From: Hydractinia echinata
Lineage: Eukaryota > Cnidaria > Hydrozoa > Anthoathecata > Hydractiniidae
Length of the DNA: 64,000 nt
Direction of reading: 5' to 3'
NCBI GenBank assembly: GCA_030067915.1
Contig: JASGCC010000640.1
Span: 1 to 64,000 of the forward strand
Shown: piece by piece, positions 20,141 through 31,996 of the stretch
How positions within the stretch are numbered: position 1 is the first letter of the stretch
Layout: the number at the start of each line of letters is the position of its first letter
The notes under the pieces: generated by a model
What the model was told of the DNA's origin: nothing
Seen by the model: only the letters and a program-made list of their open reading frames with translations
Database searches by the model: none
Position numbers and translations under genes: made by a program

Positions 20141-20605
20141 TTGTTACAGATCATAAGCCTCTTCTCCAAACTATTTGGCGACAGAACCCTCGATGAGATC
20201 GCAAATCTACGACTATTCCGTCTTAAACAGAGGACCCTGTTATGGCGCTTCTCCATCATCCATGCTCCAGGCAAGAGTAACTTCTTTTCCGACGCAACCT
20301 CCAGAAAACCTGCGCGACATGACGATGATGACAATCTACCGAGTGATGCAATGACTTTGGACAGCATTTATTACCACATCGAAGATACCATGGAAGCTGA
20401 ACTGTCTCATATCTCTGCTAATAACCTAAACGACTTTAGATCTATAACGTGGGACATTGTTAAACATGCAACGCACCACGACCGTGATTGTCAAGACCTG
20501 ATCCATCATATCCAGATAGCATTCCCCCATTACAAGCCACTATGCCTGCAAACATATCACAGTTCTGGAAACAACGAGAACAGCTACATATTGTCGATGA
20601 AGTAA
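20141..20605 (+). pseudogene. RNase H C-terminus and linker
   Basis: After a short frame change at about 20130-20165, within which a TDHKPLL block (RNase H aspartate) is visible in another frame, this segment continues with LFGDRTLDEIANLRLFRLK and RFSIIHAPGKSN, the usual end of the Ty3/gypsy RNase H, then a linker leading to integrase. Confidence 0.8.
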
Positions 20606-21996
20606 TAATGATGAGCAATAGAGTTGTCATCCCGAAATCACTCCAAGCTGAAGTCCTGCAATCCCTCCATGCTGCACACCAGGGTGTAACCGCAATGCAG
20701 GACCGTGCCAGGTGTTCCGTTTACTATCCTGGTATCACAAAGGATATCGACTTAACACGTGATGGATGCTTCCAGTGCAATAGATGCGCACCATCTCACG
20801 CAAAGCTACCACCTGTCGAATCTCATATCCCAACGACCCCATTCGAAGCTATAGCATGCGACTATTTTTTTTACAAGGCACATTACTACCTCGTATCTGC
20901 TGATAGGTTATCAGGTTAGACAGAACAAACTCAAATTCGGCCTGGTAGTGATAGTGCTGGCGCTCAAGGACTCTGCTCAGCTCTTCGCAGAGTGTTCATG
21001 ACATTTGGTGTGACAGTTGAGGTGGCGAGTGATGGTGGTCCAGAATTTAAAGCTGCAGGAACCAAAGCATTCTTCAAGAAGTGGGGCATCAGGCACCGTG
21101 TTTCTTCCAGCTACCTGCCATCCTCCACTGGAAGGGCCGAACTTGCCGTCAAGTCGATCAAGAGATTGCTGATGGATAATATTGATTCACAAGGACGTCT
21201 CGATACTGACCGAATGGTTCGTGCATTACTAATCAAACGTAATACTCCTGATCCAGGTTGCAATCTATCCCCATCTGAGGTATTGTTCGGTCATAAACTC
21301 CGAGATACCCTCCCTTTCATCAGAAAGGACATTGAGCTGTTCGATAACGATCAAGTCTCTGCTTGTTGGAGGGAATCATGGAAACTGAAAGAAGAATCAT
21401 TTAAGACTCGCTATGCCAAGACGCTTGAAAAACTTAAGGAACATTCTCGACCACTCCCTCAACTCGAAGTAGCTGATCAGGTACTGATCCAGAACCAATC
21501 CGGTCAGTATCTTACGCGATGGGATCGAAGTGGTGTTGTCGTTGAAGTGCGTGATTATGATCAATACTACATGAAAGTTGCTGGCACTGGACGCATTACA
21601 CTTCGCAATCGCAGATTTCTCCGAAAATACCAGCCTCATCTGCTTCACGGAACAGTAAAAGATGCAACATACCAACCTCTGACGCATGCAGCCGACATTC
21701 TACCTCCAATGTGCACAACCAGCATCCAACCTCTGGCGCACTCAACCAATGTCCAACCTATGACGTGCGGAACCAACGATCAACCTCCAACTCGTAAAGC
21801 CCCTATAAAATCCCCGACGCGTGCAGCAAATGTTCACCCTTCGACAAATGTAGCCGACACCCAACCTCCCTTGTATGCTGCAGATATTCTTCAACCTCCT
21901 ACGGAGGAACAATCTCATCAGCCGGGAAATATGTTTCCACAAATGAACGATAAACACTCTTCCGGACCGACGTCGATTAACAGACTATTAATCTGA
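20488..21996 (+). pseudogene. Integrase, one nonsense codon
   Basis: A single frame broken only by TAG at 20917-20919. The N-terminal zinc-binding part has HAAH around 20670-20681 and CFQC around 20770-20781. The catalytic core shows D at 20860-20862 (in ACDYF), D at 21031-21033 (in ASDGGPEF) and E at 21139-21141 (in TGRAELAV); the last two are 35 residues apart, the D,D35E arrangement of retroviral and Ty3-type integrases. A basic C-terminal domain follows (WDRSGVVVEVRDYDQYYMKV). The tail from about 21660 is a degenerate Pro/Ala/Thr repeat. Confidence 0.9.
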
Positions 21997-22004
21997 GGGA
22001 GAGG
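21995..22004 (+). other. Polypurine tract
   Basis: GAGGGAGAGG directly before the TG of the 3' LTR, the expected primer for plus-strand synthesis. Confidence 0.85.
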
Positions 22005-22126
22005 TGTAGAATATGGACTGTTTACGTTAATATTTGTTATCATCACTGTTACTGTTTCCTTTTGCTTATTTCAGAAAACCACATTCTTTACTAAGAAAAT
22101 ATATATAAAGAAAGACACTTTGTTTA
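22005..22126 (+). repeat. 3' LTR
   Basis: Starts TGTAGAATATGG, ends CACTTTGTTTA, with eight substitutions and no gaps relative to the 5' LTR. It is followed by GTTATTATAC. The same ten bases occur at 17349-17358 inside the element, so an alternative, longer LTR with a 10-bp loss here cannot be excluded. Confidence 0.85.
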
Positions 22127-22239
22127 GTTATTATACTTTGCTTCGCATAAAATGCATTTGGTTCTGATTAAATGCATTGACAAAGGTTCGTTTGTTCAGC
22201 ATCTGTGTGCAATAGCAAGGGTAAGAAACTGGCATAAAT

Positions 22240-22313
22240 CACCGCTGATGGGAGTCGAACCCACAACCTTTGAATTAGAAGTCCAACGCGCTATTCCATT
22301 GCGCCACAGCGGC
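22240..22313 (-). tRNA. tRNA-Arg (UCU)
   Basis: Consensus except one D-loop base (GGAATAGCGC). Confidence 0.88.
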
Positions 22314-22757
22314 ACGGAAATACATGTATTAGACATTATAGAAATAGGACATATGTATCTAACCCAAGAAAATATTTATGCATCTAGTAATCATCCGGTA
22401 ACATGAATGATATGTTAGGACTCGTGTCCAGTAAGCAAAAAACAATATGTAGAGTAAAAGTTATATACTTTGTCAATATCCGAATTGATGGCCTATAAGG
22501 CTTTGCTTTTTCTTTGATCAAGTGTCATGGTGCAGAGAAGGTAGCTAGTAGAAAGTAATTACTGCAAAAAAACCTTCTAATAAATCGGCATATGGATTGC
22601 CTAATTAGACTACGGCTGTTTCATTACTTTTTATTTTGTTCTGCGTTATTATTCTTTGCTTCGCATAAAATGCATTTGGTTCTGATTAAATGCATTGAAA
22701 AAGGTTCGTTTGTTCAGCATCTGTGCGCAATAGCAAGGTTAAGAAACTGGCATAAAT

Positions 22758-22831
22758 CACCGCTGATGAGAGTCGAACCCACAACCTTTGCATTAGGAGT
22801 CCAACGCGCTAGTCCATTGCGCCACAGTTGC
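22758..22831 (-). tRNA. tRNA-Arg with anticodon CCU
   Basis: Loop CTCCTAA gives anticodon CCT (reads AGG, still Arg). The acceptor 5' strand is GCAACTG with two mismatches and the T stem is altered. Confidence 0.68.
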
Positions 22832-23276
22832 ACGGATATACATGTATTAGACATTATAGAAATAGGACATACGTATTTAACCCAAGAAAATGTTTATGCA
22901 TCTAGCAATCATCCGGTAACATAAATGATATGTTAGGACTCGTGTCCAGTAAGCAAAAAACAATATGTAGAGTAAAAGTTAAATACTTTGTCAATAACCG
23001 AATTGATGACCTATTTGGCTTTGCTTTTTCTATGATCAAGTGTCATGGTGCAGGAAAAGTTGTTACTAGAAAGTAGTTACTGCAAAAAAATCTTTTAATG
23101 AATCGGCATATGGAATGGCTAATTAGACTACGGCTATTTCATTAATTTTTATTTTGTTCTGCGTTATTATTCTTTGCTTCACATAAAATGCATTTGGTTC
23201 TGATTAAACGCATTGAAAAAGGGTTCGTTTGTTCAACATCTGTGTGCAATAGCAAGGGTAAGAAACTGGCATAAAT

Positions 23277-23350
23277 CACCGCTGATGGGAGTCGAACCTA
23301 CAACCTTTGAATTAGAAGTCCAACGCGCTAGTCCATTGCGCCACAGCGGC
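23277..23350 (-). tRNA. tRNA-Arg (UCU)
   Basis: T stem GTAGG/CCCAT with one mismatch, a variant that recurs widely in the right half of the array. Confidence 0.83.
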
Positions 23351-23744
23351 ACGCATATTAATGTATTAGACATTATAAAAATAGGACATATGTATTTAAC
23401 CCACGCAAATGTTTATGCATCTAGCAAACATCCGGTAACATGAATGATATGTTAGGACTCGTGTCCAGTAAGCGAAAAACAATTTGGCTTTGCTTTTTCT
23501 TTGATCAAGTTGCATGGTGCAGAAAAAGTAGTTACTAGAAAGTATTTACTGCAAAAAAATATTTTAATGAATGGGCAAATGGAATGCCTAATTAGACTAC
23601 GGCTATTCCATTACTTTTTATTTTGTTCTGCGTTAATATTCTTTGCTTCGCAAAAAATGCATTTGGTTCTGATTAAACGCGTTGAAAAAAGTTCGTTTGT
23701 TCAGCATCTGTGTGCAATAGCAAGGGTAAGAAACTGGCATAAAT

Positions 23745-23818
23745 CACTTCTGATGGGAGTCGAACCCACAACATTTGAATTAGTAGTCCAACGCGCTAGT
23801 CCATTGCGCCACAGCGGC
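23745..23818 (-). tRNA. tRNA-Arg body with ACU anticodon
   Basis: Loop CTACTAA gives anticodon ACT (would read AGU, Ser). The 3' acceptor strand CAGAAGT mispairs at two positions. Confidence 0.58.
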
Positions 23819-24260
23819 ACAGGTATATATGTATTAGACTTACAGAAATAGTCCATATATATTTAACCCAAGAAAATGTTTATGCATCTAGCAATCATCC
23901 GGTAACATAAATGATATGTTAGGACTCGTGTCCAGTAAGCAAAAACAATATGTGGAGTAAAAGTTAAATACTTTGTCAATATCGGAATTGTTGACCTATT
24001 TGGCTTTGCTTTTTCTTTCATCAAGTGTCATGGTGCAGAAAAAGTTGTTACTAGAAAATATTTACTGCAAAAAAATCTTTTAATGAATCGGCATATGGAA
24101 TGCCTAATTAGACTACGGCTATTTCATTAATTTTTATTTTGTTCTGCGTTATTATTCTTTGTTTCGCATAAAATGCATTTGGTTCTGATTAAATGCATTG
24201 ACAAAGGTTCGTTTGTTTAGCATCTGTGTGCAATAGCAAGGGTAAGAAACTGGCATAAAT

Positions 24261-24334
24261 CACCGCTGATGGGAGTCGAACCCAGAACCTTTGAATTAGA
24301 AGTCCAACGCGGTAGTCCATCGCGTCACTGCGGC
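24261..24334 (-). tRNA. tRNA-Arg (UCU), degenerate
   Basis: Changes in D arm (GACGCGATGG), 5' acceptor (GCCGCAG) and T stem. The anticodon arm is intact. Confidence 0.6.
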
Positions 24335-24776
24335 ACGGATATACATGTATTAGACATTATAGAAATAGGACATATGTATTTAACCCAAGAAAATATTTAT
24401 GCATCTAGTTATCATCCGGTAACATGAATGATATGTTAGGACTCGTGTCCAGTAAGCGAAAAACAATATGTAGAGTAAAAGTTAAATACTTTGTCAATAT
24501 CCGAATTGATGGCCTATAAGGCTTTGCTTTTACTTTGATCAAGTGTCATGGTGCAGAGAAGGTAGCTAGTAGAAAGTAATTACTGCAAAAAAACCTTTTA
24601 ATGAATCGGATATGGAATGCCTAATTAGACTACGGCTATTCCATTACTTTTTAATTTGTTCTGCGTTATTATTCTTTGCTTCGCATAAAATGCATTTGGT
24701 TCTGATTAAACACATTGAAAAAGGTCGTTTGTTCAGCATCTGTTTGCAATAGCAAGGGTAAGAAACTGACATAAAT

Positions 24777-24850
24777 CACCGCTGATGGGGGTCGAACCCA
24801 CCACCTTTGAATTAGAAGTCCACCGCGCTAGTCCATTGCGCCACAGCGGC
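24777..24850 (-). tRNA. tRNA-Arg (UCU)
   Basis: Private changes: anticodon-stem base (GGTGGAC), and T arm GGTGG/CCCAT with loop TTCGACC. The same variant recurs at 28323 and 31401. Confidence 0.78.
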
Positions 24851-25294
24851 ACGGATATACATGTAATAGACATTATAGAAATAGGACATATGTATTTCAC
24901 CCAAGAAAATGTTTATGCATCTAGCAATCATCCGGTAACATAAATGATATGTTAGAAGTCGTGTCCAGTAAGCAAACAACAATATGTGGAGTAAAAGTTA
25001 AATATTTTGTCAATATCCGAATTGATGACCTATTTGGCTTTTCTTTTTCTTTGATCAAGTGTCATGGTTCAAAGAGGGTAGTTGGTAGAAAGTAATTACT
25101 GCAAAAAAGCCTTATAATGAATCGGCATATGGAATGCCTAATTAGACTACGGCTATTTCATTACTTTTTATTTTGTTCTGCGTTATTATTCTTTGCTTCG
25201 CATAAAATGCATTTGGTTCTGATTAAATGCATTGAAAAAGGTTCGTTTGTTCAGCATCTGTGCGCAATAGCAAGGTTAAGAAACTGGCATAAAT

Positions 25295-25368
25295 CACCGC
25301 TGATGAGAGTCGACACCACAAACTTTGAATTAGGAGTCTAACACGCTAGTCCATTGCGCCACAGTGGC
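25295..25368 (-). tRNA. tRNA-Arg with anticodon CCU, T loop broken
   Basis: Loop CTCCTAA (CCT). The T loop reads TGTCGAC, disrupting the B box. The 5' acceptor is GCCACTG. Confidence 0.55.
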
Positions 25369-25812
25369 ACGGATATACATGTATTAGACATTATAGAAAT
25401 AGGACATACGTATTTAACTCAAGAAAATGTGTATGCATCTAGCAATCATCCGGTAACATAAATGATATGTTAGGACTCGTGTCCAGTAAGCAAAAAACAA
25501 TATGTAGAGTAAAAGTTAAATACTTTGTCAATAACCGAATTGATGGCCTATTTGGCTTTGTTTTTTCTTTATCAAGTGTCATGGTGCAGAAAAAGTTGTT
25601 ACTAGAAAGTAGTTACTGCAAAAAAATCTTTTAATGAATCGGCATCTGGAATGCCTAATTAGACTACGGCTATTCCATTACTTTTTATTTTGTTCTGCGT
25701 TATTATTCTTTGCTTCGCATAAAATGCATTTGGTTCTGATTAAACGCGTTGAAAAAAGGTTCGTTTGTTCAGCATCTGTTTGCAATAGCAAGGGTAAGAA
25801 ACTGGCATAAAT

Positions 25813-25886
25813 CACCGCTGATGGCCGTCGAAGCCACAACCTTCGAATTGGAAGTCCAACGCGCTAGTCCGTTGCGCCACAGCGGC
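25813..25886 (-). tRNA. tRNA-Arg body with UCC anticodon
   Basis: Loop CTTCCAA gives anticodon TCC (would read GGA, Gly). The anticodon stem TTGGA/TTCGA still pairs through wobble. The T arm is altered (GTGGC, loop TTCGACG). Confidence 0.58.
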
Positions 25887-26314
25887 ACGGATATACATGT
25901 ATTAGACATTATAGAAATAGGACATATGTATTAACCCAAGAAAATGTTTATGCATCTAGCAATCATCCGGTAACATAAATGATATGTTAGGACTCGTGTC
26001 CAGTAAGCAAAAACAATATGTAGAGTAAAAGTTAAATACTTTGTCAATATCGAATTGATGATCTATTTGGCTTTGATTAAGTGTCATGGTGCAAAGAAGG
26101 TAGTTACTAGAAAGTAATTATTGCAAAAAAACCTTTTAATGAATCGGCATATGGAATGCCTAATTAGACTACGGCTATTCCATTACTTTTCATTTTGTTC
26201 TGCGTTATTATTCTTTGCTACGCATAAAATGCATTGGTTCTGATGAAACGCATTGAAAAAGGTTCGTTTGTTCAGCATCTGTGTGCAATAGCAAGGTAAG
26301 AAACTGGCATAAAT

Positions 26315-26383
26315 CACTGATGGGAGTCGAACCCACAACCTTTGAATTAGAAGTCCAACGCGCTAGTCCATTGCGCCACGGGC
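26315..26383 (-). pseudogene. tRNA-Arg with damaged acceptor
   Basis: 69 nt: three bases are missing from the 3' acceptor side (CAGTG remains) and two from the 5' side. Anticodon and T arms are intact. Confidence 0.6.
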
Positions 26384-26821
26384 ACAGGTATACATGTATT
26401 AGACAATACAGAAATAGGACATATATTTAACCCAAGAAAATGTTTATGCATCTAGTAATCATTCGGTAACATAAATGATATGTTAGGACTCGTGTCCAGT
26501 AAGCAAAAAACAATATGTATAGTAAAAGTTAAATACTTTGTCAATAACCGAATTGATGGCCTATTTGGCTTTGCTTTTTCTTTGATCAAGTGTCATGGTG
26601 CAGAAAAGTTGTTACTAGAAAGTATTACTGCAAAAAAATCTTTTAATGAATCGGCATATGGAATGCCTAATTAGACTACGGCTATTTCATTAATTTTTAT
26701 TTGTTTTGCGTTATTATTCTTTGCTGCGCATAAAATGCATTTGGTTCTGATTAAACGCATTGAAAAAGGTTCGTTTGTTCAGCATCTGTGTGCAATAGCA
26801 AGGGTAAGAAACTGCATAAAT

Positions 26822-26894
26822 CACCGCTGATGGGAGTCGAACCTACAACCTTTGAATTAAAGTCCAACGCGCTAGTCGATTGCGCCACAGCGGC
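26822..26894 (-). pseudogene. tRNA-Arg with 6-nt anticodon loop
   Basis: One base is missing in the anticodon loop (CTTTAA), so no standard anticodon can be read. If this is a consensus error the copy would be an ordinary UCU gene. Confidence 0.6.
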
Positions 26895-27286
26895 ACGATA
26901 TACATGTATTAGACATTATAGAAATAGGACATATGTATTTAACCCACGCAAATGTTTATGCATCTAGTAATTATCCGGTAACATGAATGATATGTTAGAC
27001 TTGTGTCCCGTAAACGAAAAACAATTTGGCTTCGCTTTTTCTTTGATCAAGTGTCATGGTGCAGAAAAAGTAGTTACTAGAAAGTATTTACAGCAAAAAA
27101 ACTTTTAATGAATCGGCATATGGAATGCCTAATTAGACTATGGTTATTCCATTACTTTTCATTTTTTTCTGCGTTATTATTCTTTGCTACGCATAAAATG
27201 CATTTAGTTCTGATTAAACGCGTTGAAAAAAGGTTCCTTTGTTCAGCATCTGTGTGCAATAGCAAGGGTAAGAAACTGGCATAAAT

Positions 27287-27360
27287 CACCGCTGATGGCA
27301 GTCGAACCCACAACCTTTGAATTAGAAGTCCAACGCGCTAGTCCATTGCGCCACAGCGGC
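27287..27360 (-). tRNA. tRNA-Arg (UCU)
   Basis: Single T-stem change (loop side CTGCCAT). Confidence 0.85.
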
Positions 27361-27804
27361 ACAGATAAACATGTATTAGACATTACAGAAATAGGACATA
27401 TAAATTAAACCCAAGAAAATGTTTATGCATCTAGTAATAATCCGTAACATAAATGATATGTTAGGACTCGTGTACAGTAAGCAAAAAACAATATGTAGAG
27501 TAAAAGTTAAATACTTTGTCAATAACCGAATTGATGGCCTATTTGGCTTTGCTTTTTCATTGATCAAGTGTCATGGTGCAGAAAAAGTTGTTACTAGAAA
27601 GTATTTACTGCAAAAAAATCTTTTAATGAATCGGCATATGGAATGCCTAATTAGACTACGCTTATTGCATTAATTTTTATTTTGTTTTGCGTTATTATTC
27701 TTTGCTGCGCATAAAATGCATTTGGTTCTGATTAAACGCATTGAAAAATGGTTCGTTTGTTCAGCATCTGTGTGCAATAGCAAGGGTAAAAAACTAGCAT
27801 AAAT

Positions 27805-27878
27805 CACCGCTGATGGGAGTCGAACCTACAACCTTTGAATTAGAAGTCCAGCGCGCTAGTCGATTGCGCCACAGCGGC
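27805..27878 (-). tRNA. tRNA-Arg (UCU)
   Basis: Carries GCTGGAC in the anticodon stem, GCAATCGACTAG in the D loop and the GTAGG T stem. Identical to the copy at 30883. Confidence 0.8.
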
Positions 27879-28322
27879 ACGCATATACATGTATTAGACA
27901 TTATAGAAATAGGACATATGTATTTAACCCACGCAAATGTTTATGCATCTAGTAATTATCCGGTAACATGAATGATATGTTAGGACTCGTGTCCAGTAAG
28001 CAAAAAACAATATGTAGAGTAAAAGTTAAATACTTTGTCAATATCCGAATTGATGGCCTATAAGGCTTTGCTTTTTCTTTGATCAAGTGTCATGGTGCAG
28101 AGAAGGTAGCTAGTAGAAAGTAATTACTGCAAAAAAACCTTTTAATGAATCGGCATATGGAATGCCTAATTAGACTACGGCTATTCCATTACTTTTTAAG
28201 TTGTTCTGCGTTATTATTCTTTGCTTCGCATAAAATGCATTTGGTTCTGATTAAACACATTGAAAAAAGGTCGTTTGTTCAGCATCTGTTTGCAATAGCA
28301 AGGGTAAGAAACTGACATAAAT

Positions 28323-28396
28323 CACCGCTGATGGGGGTCGAACCCACCACCTTTGAATTAGAAGTCCACCGCGCTAGTCCATTGCGCCACAGCGGC
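28323..28396 (-). tRNA. tRNA-Arg (UCU)
   Basis: Same private changes as the copy at 24777. Confidence 0.78.
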
Positions 28397-28839
28397 ACGG
28401 ATATACATGTAATAGACATTATAGAAATAGGACATATGTATTTCACCCAAGAAAATGTTTATGCATCTAGCAATCATCCGGTAACATAAATGATATGTTA
28501 GAAGTCGTGTCCAGTAAGCAAACAACAATATGTGGAGTAAAAGTTAAATACTTTGTCAATATCCGAATTGATGACCTATTTGGCTTTTCTTTTTCTTTGA
28601 TCAAGTGTCATGGTTCAAAGAGGGTAGTTAGTAGAAAGTAATTACTGCAAAAAAACTTATAATGAATCGGCATATGGAATGCCTAATTAGACTACGGCTA
28701 TTCCATTACTTTTCATTTTGTTCTGCGTTATTATTCTTTGCTTCGCATAAAATGCATTTGGTTCAGATTACACGCATTGAAAACGGTTTGCTTGTTCAGC
28801 AGCTGTGTGCAATAGCAGCGGTAAGAAACTGGCATAAAT

Positions 28840-28913
28840 CACGGCTGATGGGAGTCGAACCCACAACCTTTGAATTAGAAGTCCAACGCGCTAGTCCACA
28901 GTGCCACAGCGGC
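28840..28913 (-). tRNA. tRNA-Arg (UCU)
   Basis: 3' acceptor CAGCCGT (one mismatch) and D region GGCACTGTGG. Near-twin at 31923. Confidence 0.72.
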
Positions 28914-29355
28914 AGAGATATACATGTATTAGACATTATAGAAATAGGACATATGTTTTTAACCCAAGAAAATGTTTATGCATCTAGCAATCATCTGGTA
29001 ACATAAATGATATGTTAAAACTCGTGTCCAGTAAGCAAATAACAATATGTAGAGTAAAAGTTAAATACTTTGTCAATATCCGAATTGATGGCCTATTTGG
29101 CTTTGCTTTTTCTTTGAGCAAGTGTCATGTGCAGAGAAGGTAGTTACTAGAAAGTAATTACTGCAAAAAAACCTTCTAATGAATCGGCATATGGATTGCC
29201 TAATTAGACTACGGCTGTTTCATTACTTTTATTTTGTTCTGCGTTATTATTCTTTGCTTCGCATAAAATGCATTTGGTTCTGATTAAATGCATTGAAAAA
29301 GGTTCGTTTGTTCAGCATCTGTGCGCAATAGCAAGGTTAAGAAACTGGCATAAAT

Positions 29356-29429
29356 CACCGCTGATGAGAGTCGAACCCACAAACTTTGAATTAGGAGTCT
29401 AACGCGCTAGTCCATTGCGCCACAGTGGC
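29356..29429 (-). tRNA. tRNA-Arg with anticodon CCU
   Basis: Loop CTCCTAA (CCT). Acceptor 5' strand GCCACTG has one mismatch. The T stem 3' strand reads CTCAT. Confidence 0.72.
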
Positions 29430-29852
29430 ACGGATATACATGTATTAGACATTATAGAAATAGGACATACGTATTTAACCAAGAAAATGTTTATGCATCT
29501 AGCAATCATCCGTAACATAAATGATATGTTAGGACTCGTGTCCAGTAAGCAAAAACAATATGTAGTAAAAGTTAAATACTTTGTCAATATCGAATTGATG
29601 ATCTATTTGGCTTTGATCAAGTGTCATGGTGCAAGAAGTTAGTTACTAGAAAGTAATTACTGCAAAAAAACTTTTAATGAATCGGCATATGGAATGCCTA
29701 ATTAGACTACGGCTATTCCATTACTTTTATTTTTTCTGCGTTATTATTCTTTGCTCGCATAAAATGCATTTGGTTCTGATTAAACGTGTTGAAAAAAGGT
29801 TCCTTTGTTCAGCATCTGTGTGCAATAGCAAGGGTAAGAAACTGGCATAAAT

Positions 29853-29923
29853 CACGCTGATGGAGTCGAACCACAACCTTTGAATTAGAAGTCCAACGCG
29901 CTAGTCCATTGCGCCACAGCGGC
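29853..29923 (-). tRNA. tRNA-Arg (UCU) with three single-base losses
   Basis: 71 nt. The losses fall in CC, GGG and CCC runs of acceptor and T arm. The anticodon arm is intact. Confidence 0.55.
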
Positions 29924-30347
29924 ACGGATACATGTATTAGACATTAAAATAGGACATATATTAACCCAAGAAAATGTTTATGCATCTAGTAATAATCCGG
30001 TAACATAAATGATATGTTAGGACTCGTGTCCAGTAAGCAAAAACAATATGTAGAGTAAAAGTTAAATACTTTGTCAAACGAATTGATGGCCTATTTGCTT
30101 TGCTTTTTCTTGATCAAGTGTCATGGTGCAGAGAAGTTGTTACTAGAAAGTAATTACTGCAAAAAAAACTTTTAATGAATCGGCATATGGAATGCCTAAT
30201 TAGACTACGGCTATTCATTATTTTTATTTTGTTCTGCGTTATTATTCTTTGCTCGCATAAAATGCATTTGGTTCTGATTAAACGCATTGAAAAAGGTTCG
30301 TTTGTTCAGCATCTGTGTGCAATAGCAAGGTAAAAACTGGCATAAAT

Positions 30348-30418
30348 CACCGCTGATGGAGTCGAACCCACAACTTTGAATTAGAAGTCCAACGCGCTAG
30401 TCCATTGCGCACAGCGGC
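30348..30418 (-). tRNA. tRNA-Arg (UCU) with three single-base losses
   Basis: 71 nt. Losses in GGG (T stem), CC (anticodon/variable boundary) and CC (D stem). Confidence 0.55.
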
Positions 30419-30770
30419 ACGGATATACATGTATTAGACATTATAGAAATAGGACATATGTATTTAACCAAGAAATGTTATGCATCTAGCAATCATCCGG
30501 TAACATAAATGATATGTTAGGACTCGTGTCCAGTAAGCAAAAAACAATATGTAGAGTAAAAGTTAAATACTTTGTCAATAACCGAATTGATGCCTATTTG
30601 GCTTTGTTTTTTCTTTGATCAAGTGTCATGGTGCAGAAAAAGTTGTTACTAGAAAGTATTACTGCAAAAAAACTTTTAATGAATCGGCATATGGAATGCC
30701 TAATTAGACTACGGCTATTCCATTACTTTTTATTTTGTTCTGCGTTATTATTCTTTGCTTCGCATAAAAT

Positions 30771-30820
30771 GCATTTGGTTCTGATTAAACGCATTGCATT
30801 TGGTTCTGATTAAACGCATT
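30771..30820. repeat. 25-bp tandem duplication in a linker
   Basis: Two perfect copies (30771-30795, 30796-30820) of a block that starts GCATTTGGTTCTGATTAAAC. It explains the 535-bp length of this unit. Confidence 0.93.
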
Positions 30821-30882
30821 GAAAAATGGTTCGTTTGTTCAGCATCTGTGTGCAATAGCAAGGGTAAAAAACTAGCATAAAT

Positions 30883-30956
30883 CACCGCTGATGGGAGTCG
30901 AACCTACAACCTTTGAATTAGAAGTCCAGCGCGCTAGTCGATTGCGCCACAGCGGC
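30883..30956 (-). tRNA. tRNA-Arg (UCU)
   Basis: Twin of the copy at 27805, 3078 bp away. Confidence 0.8.
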
Positions 30957-31400
30957 ACGCATATACATGTATTAGACATTATAGAAATAGGACATATGTA
31001 TTTAACCCACGCAAATGTTTATGCATCTAGTAATTATCCGGTAACATGAATGATATGTTAGGACTCGTGTCCAGTAAGCAAAAAACAATATGTAGAGTAT
31101 AAGTTAAATACTTTGTCAATATCCGAATTGAGGGCCTATAAGGCTTTGCTTTTTCTTTGATCAAGTGTCATGGTGCAGAGAAGGTAGCTAGTAGAAAGTA
31201 ATTACTGCAAAAAAACCTTTTAATGAATCGGCATATGGAATGCCTAATTAGACTACGGCTATTCCATTACTTTTTAAGTTGTTCTGCGTTATTATTCTTT
31301 GCTTCGCATAAAATGCATTTGGTTCTGATTAAACACATTGAAAAAAGGTCGTTTGTTCAGCATCTGTTTGCAATAGCAAGGGTAAGAAACTGACATAAAT

Positions 31401-31473
31401 CACCGCTGATGGGGTCGAACCCGCCACCTTTGAATTAGAAGTCCACCGCGCTAGTCCATTGCGCCACAGCGGC
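31401..31473 (-). tRNA. tRNA-Arg (UCU), one base lost
   Basis: Twin of 28323, with one G missing from a G run near the T loop and a further T-stem change (GGCGG). Confidence 0.65.
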
Positions 31474-31922
31474 ACGGATATACATGTAATAGACATTATA
31501 GAAATAGGACATATGTATTTCACCCAAGAAAATGTTTATGCATCTAGCAATCATCTGGTAACGGTAACATAAATGATATGTTAGAAGTCGTGTCCAGTAA
31601 GCAAAACAATATGTGGAGTAAAAGTTAAATACTTTGTCAATATCCGAATTGATGACCTATTTGGCTTTTCTTTTTCTTTGATCAAGTGTCATGGGTTCAA
31701 AGAGGGTAGTTAGTAGAAAGTAATTACTGCAAAAAAACCTTATAATGAATCGGCATATGGAATGCCTAATTAGACTACGGCTATTCCATTACTTTTCATT
31801 TTGTTCTGCGTTATTATTCTTTGCTTCGCATATAATGCATTTGGTTCAGATTACACGCATTGAAAACGGTTTGCTTGTTCAGCAGCTGTGTGCAATAGCA
31901 GCGGTAAGAAACTGGCATAAAT

Positions 31923-31996
31923 CACGGCTGATGGGAGTCGAACCCACAACCTTTGAATTAGAAGTCCAACGCGCTAGTCCACAGCGCCACAGCGGC
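31923..31996 (-). tRNA. tRNA-Arg (UCU)
   Basis: 3' acceptor CAGCCGT. Differs from the 28840 copy at one D-arm base. Confidence 0.72.

Larger units (their letters stand above)
17217..22126 (+). mobile_element. Ty3/gypsy-like LTR retrotransposon, decayed
   Basis: A 4.9-kb element with 122-bp LTRs, 5-bp target duplication, polypurine tract and the order Gag, protease, reverse transcriptase, RNase H, integrase, which defines Ty3/gypsy as against Ty1/copia. It sits inside an Arg-array unit and runs opposite to the tRNAs. I count in-frame stops at 17482, 17659 and 20917 and at least five frameshifts in pol, so it is non-autonomous. LTRs differ at 8 of 122 positions. The coding region is richer in GC than the array. 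The clade within Ty3/gypsy is not assigned. Confidence 0.9.

Noticed and set aside
26315..26383. Compensatory shortening of both acceptor strands that keeps pairing.
   Set aside because: Both sides are shorter, but the remaining strands do not pair along their length, so the changes are not compensatory.
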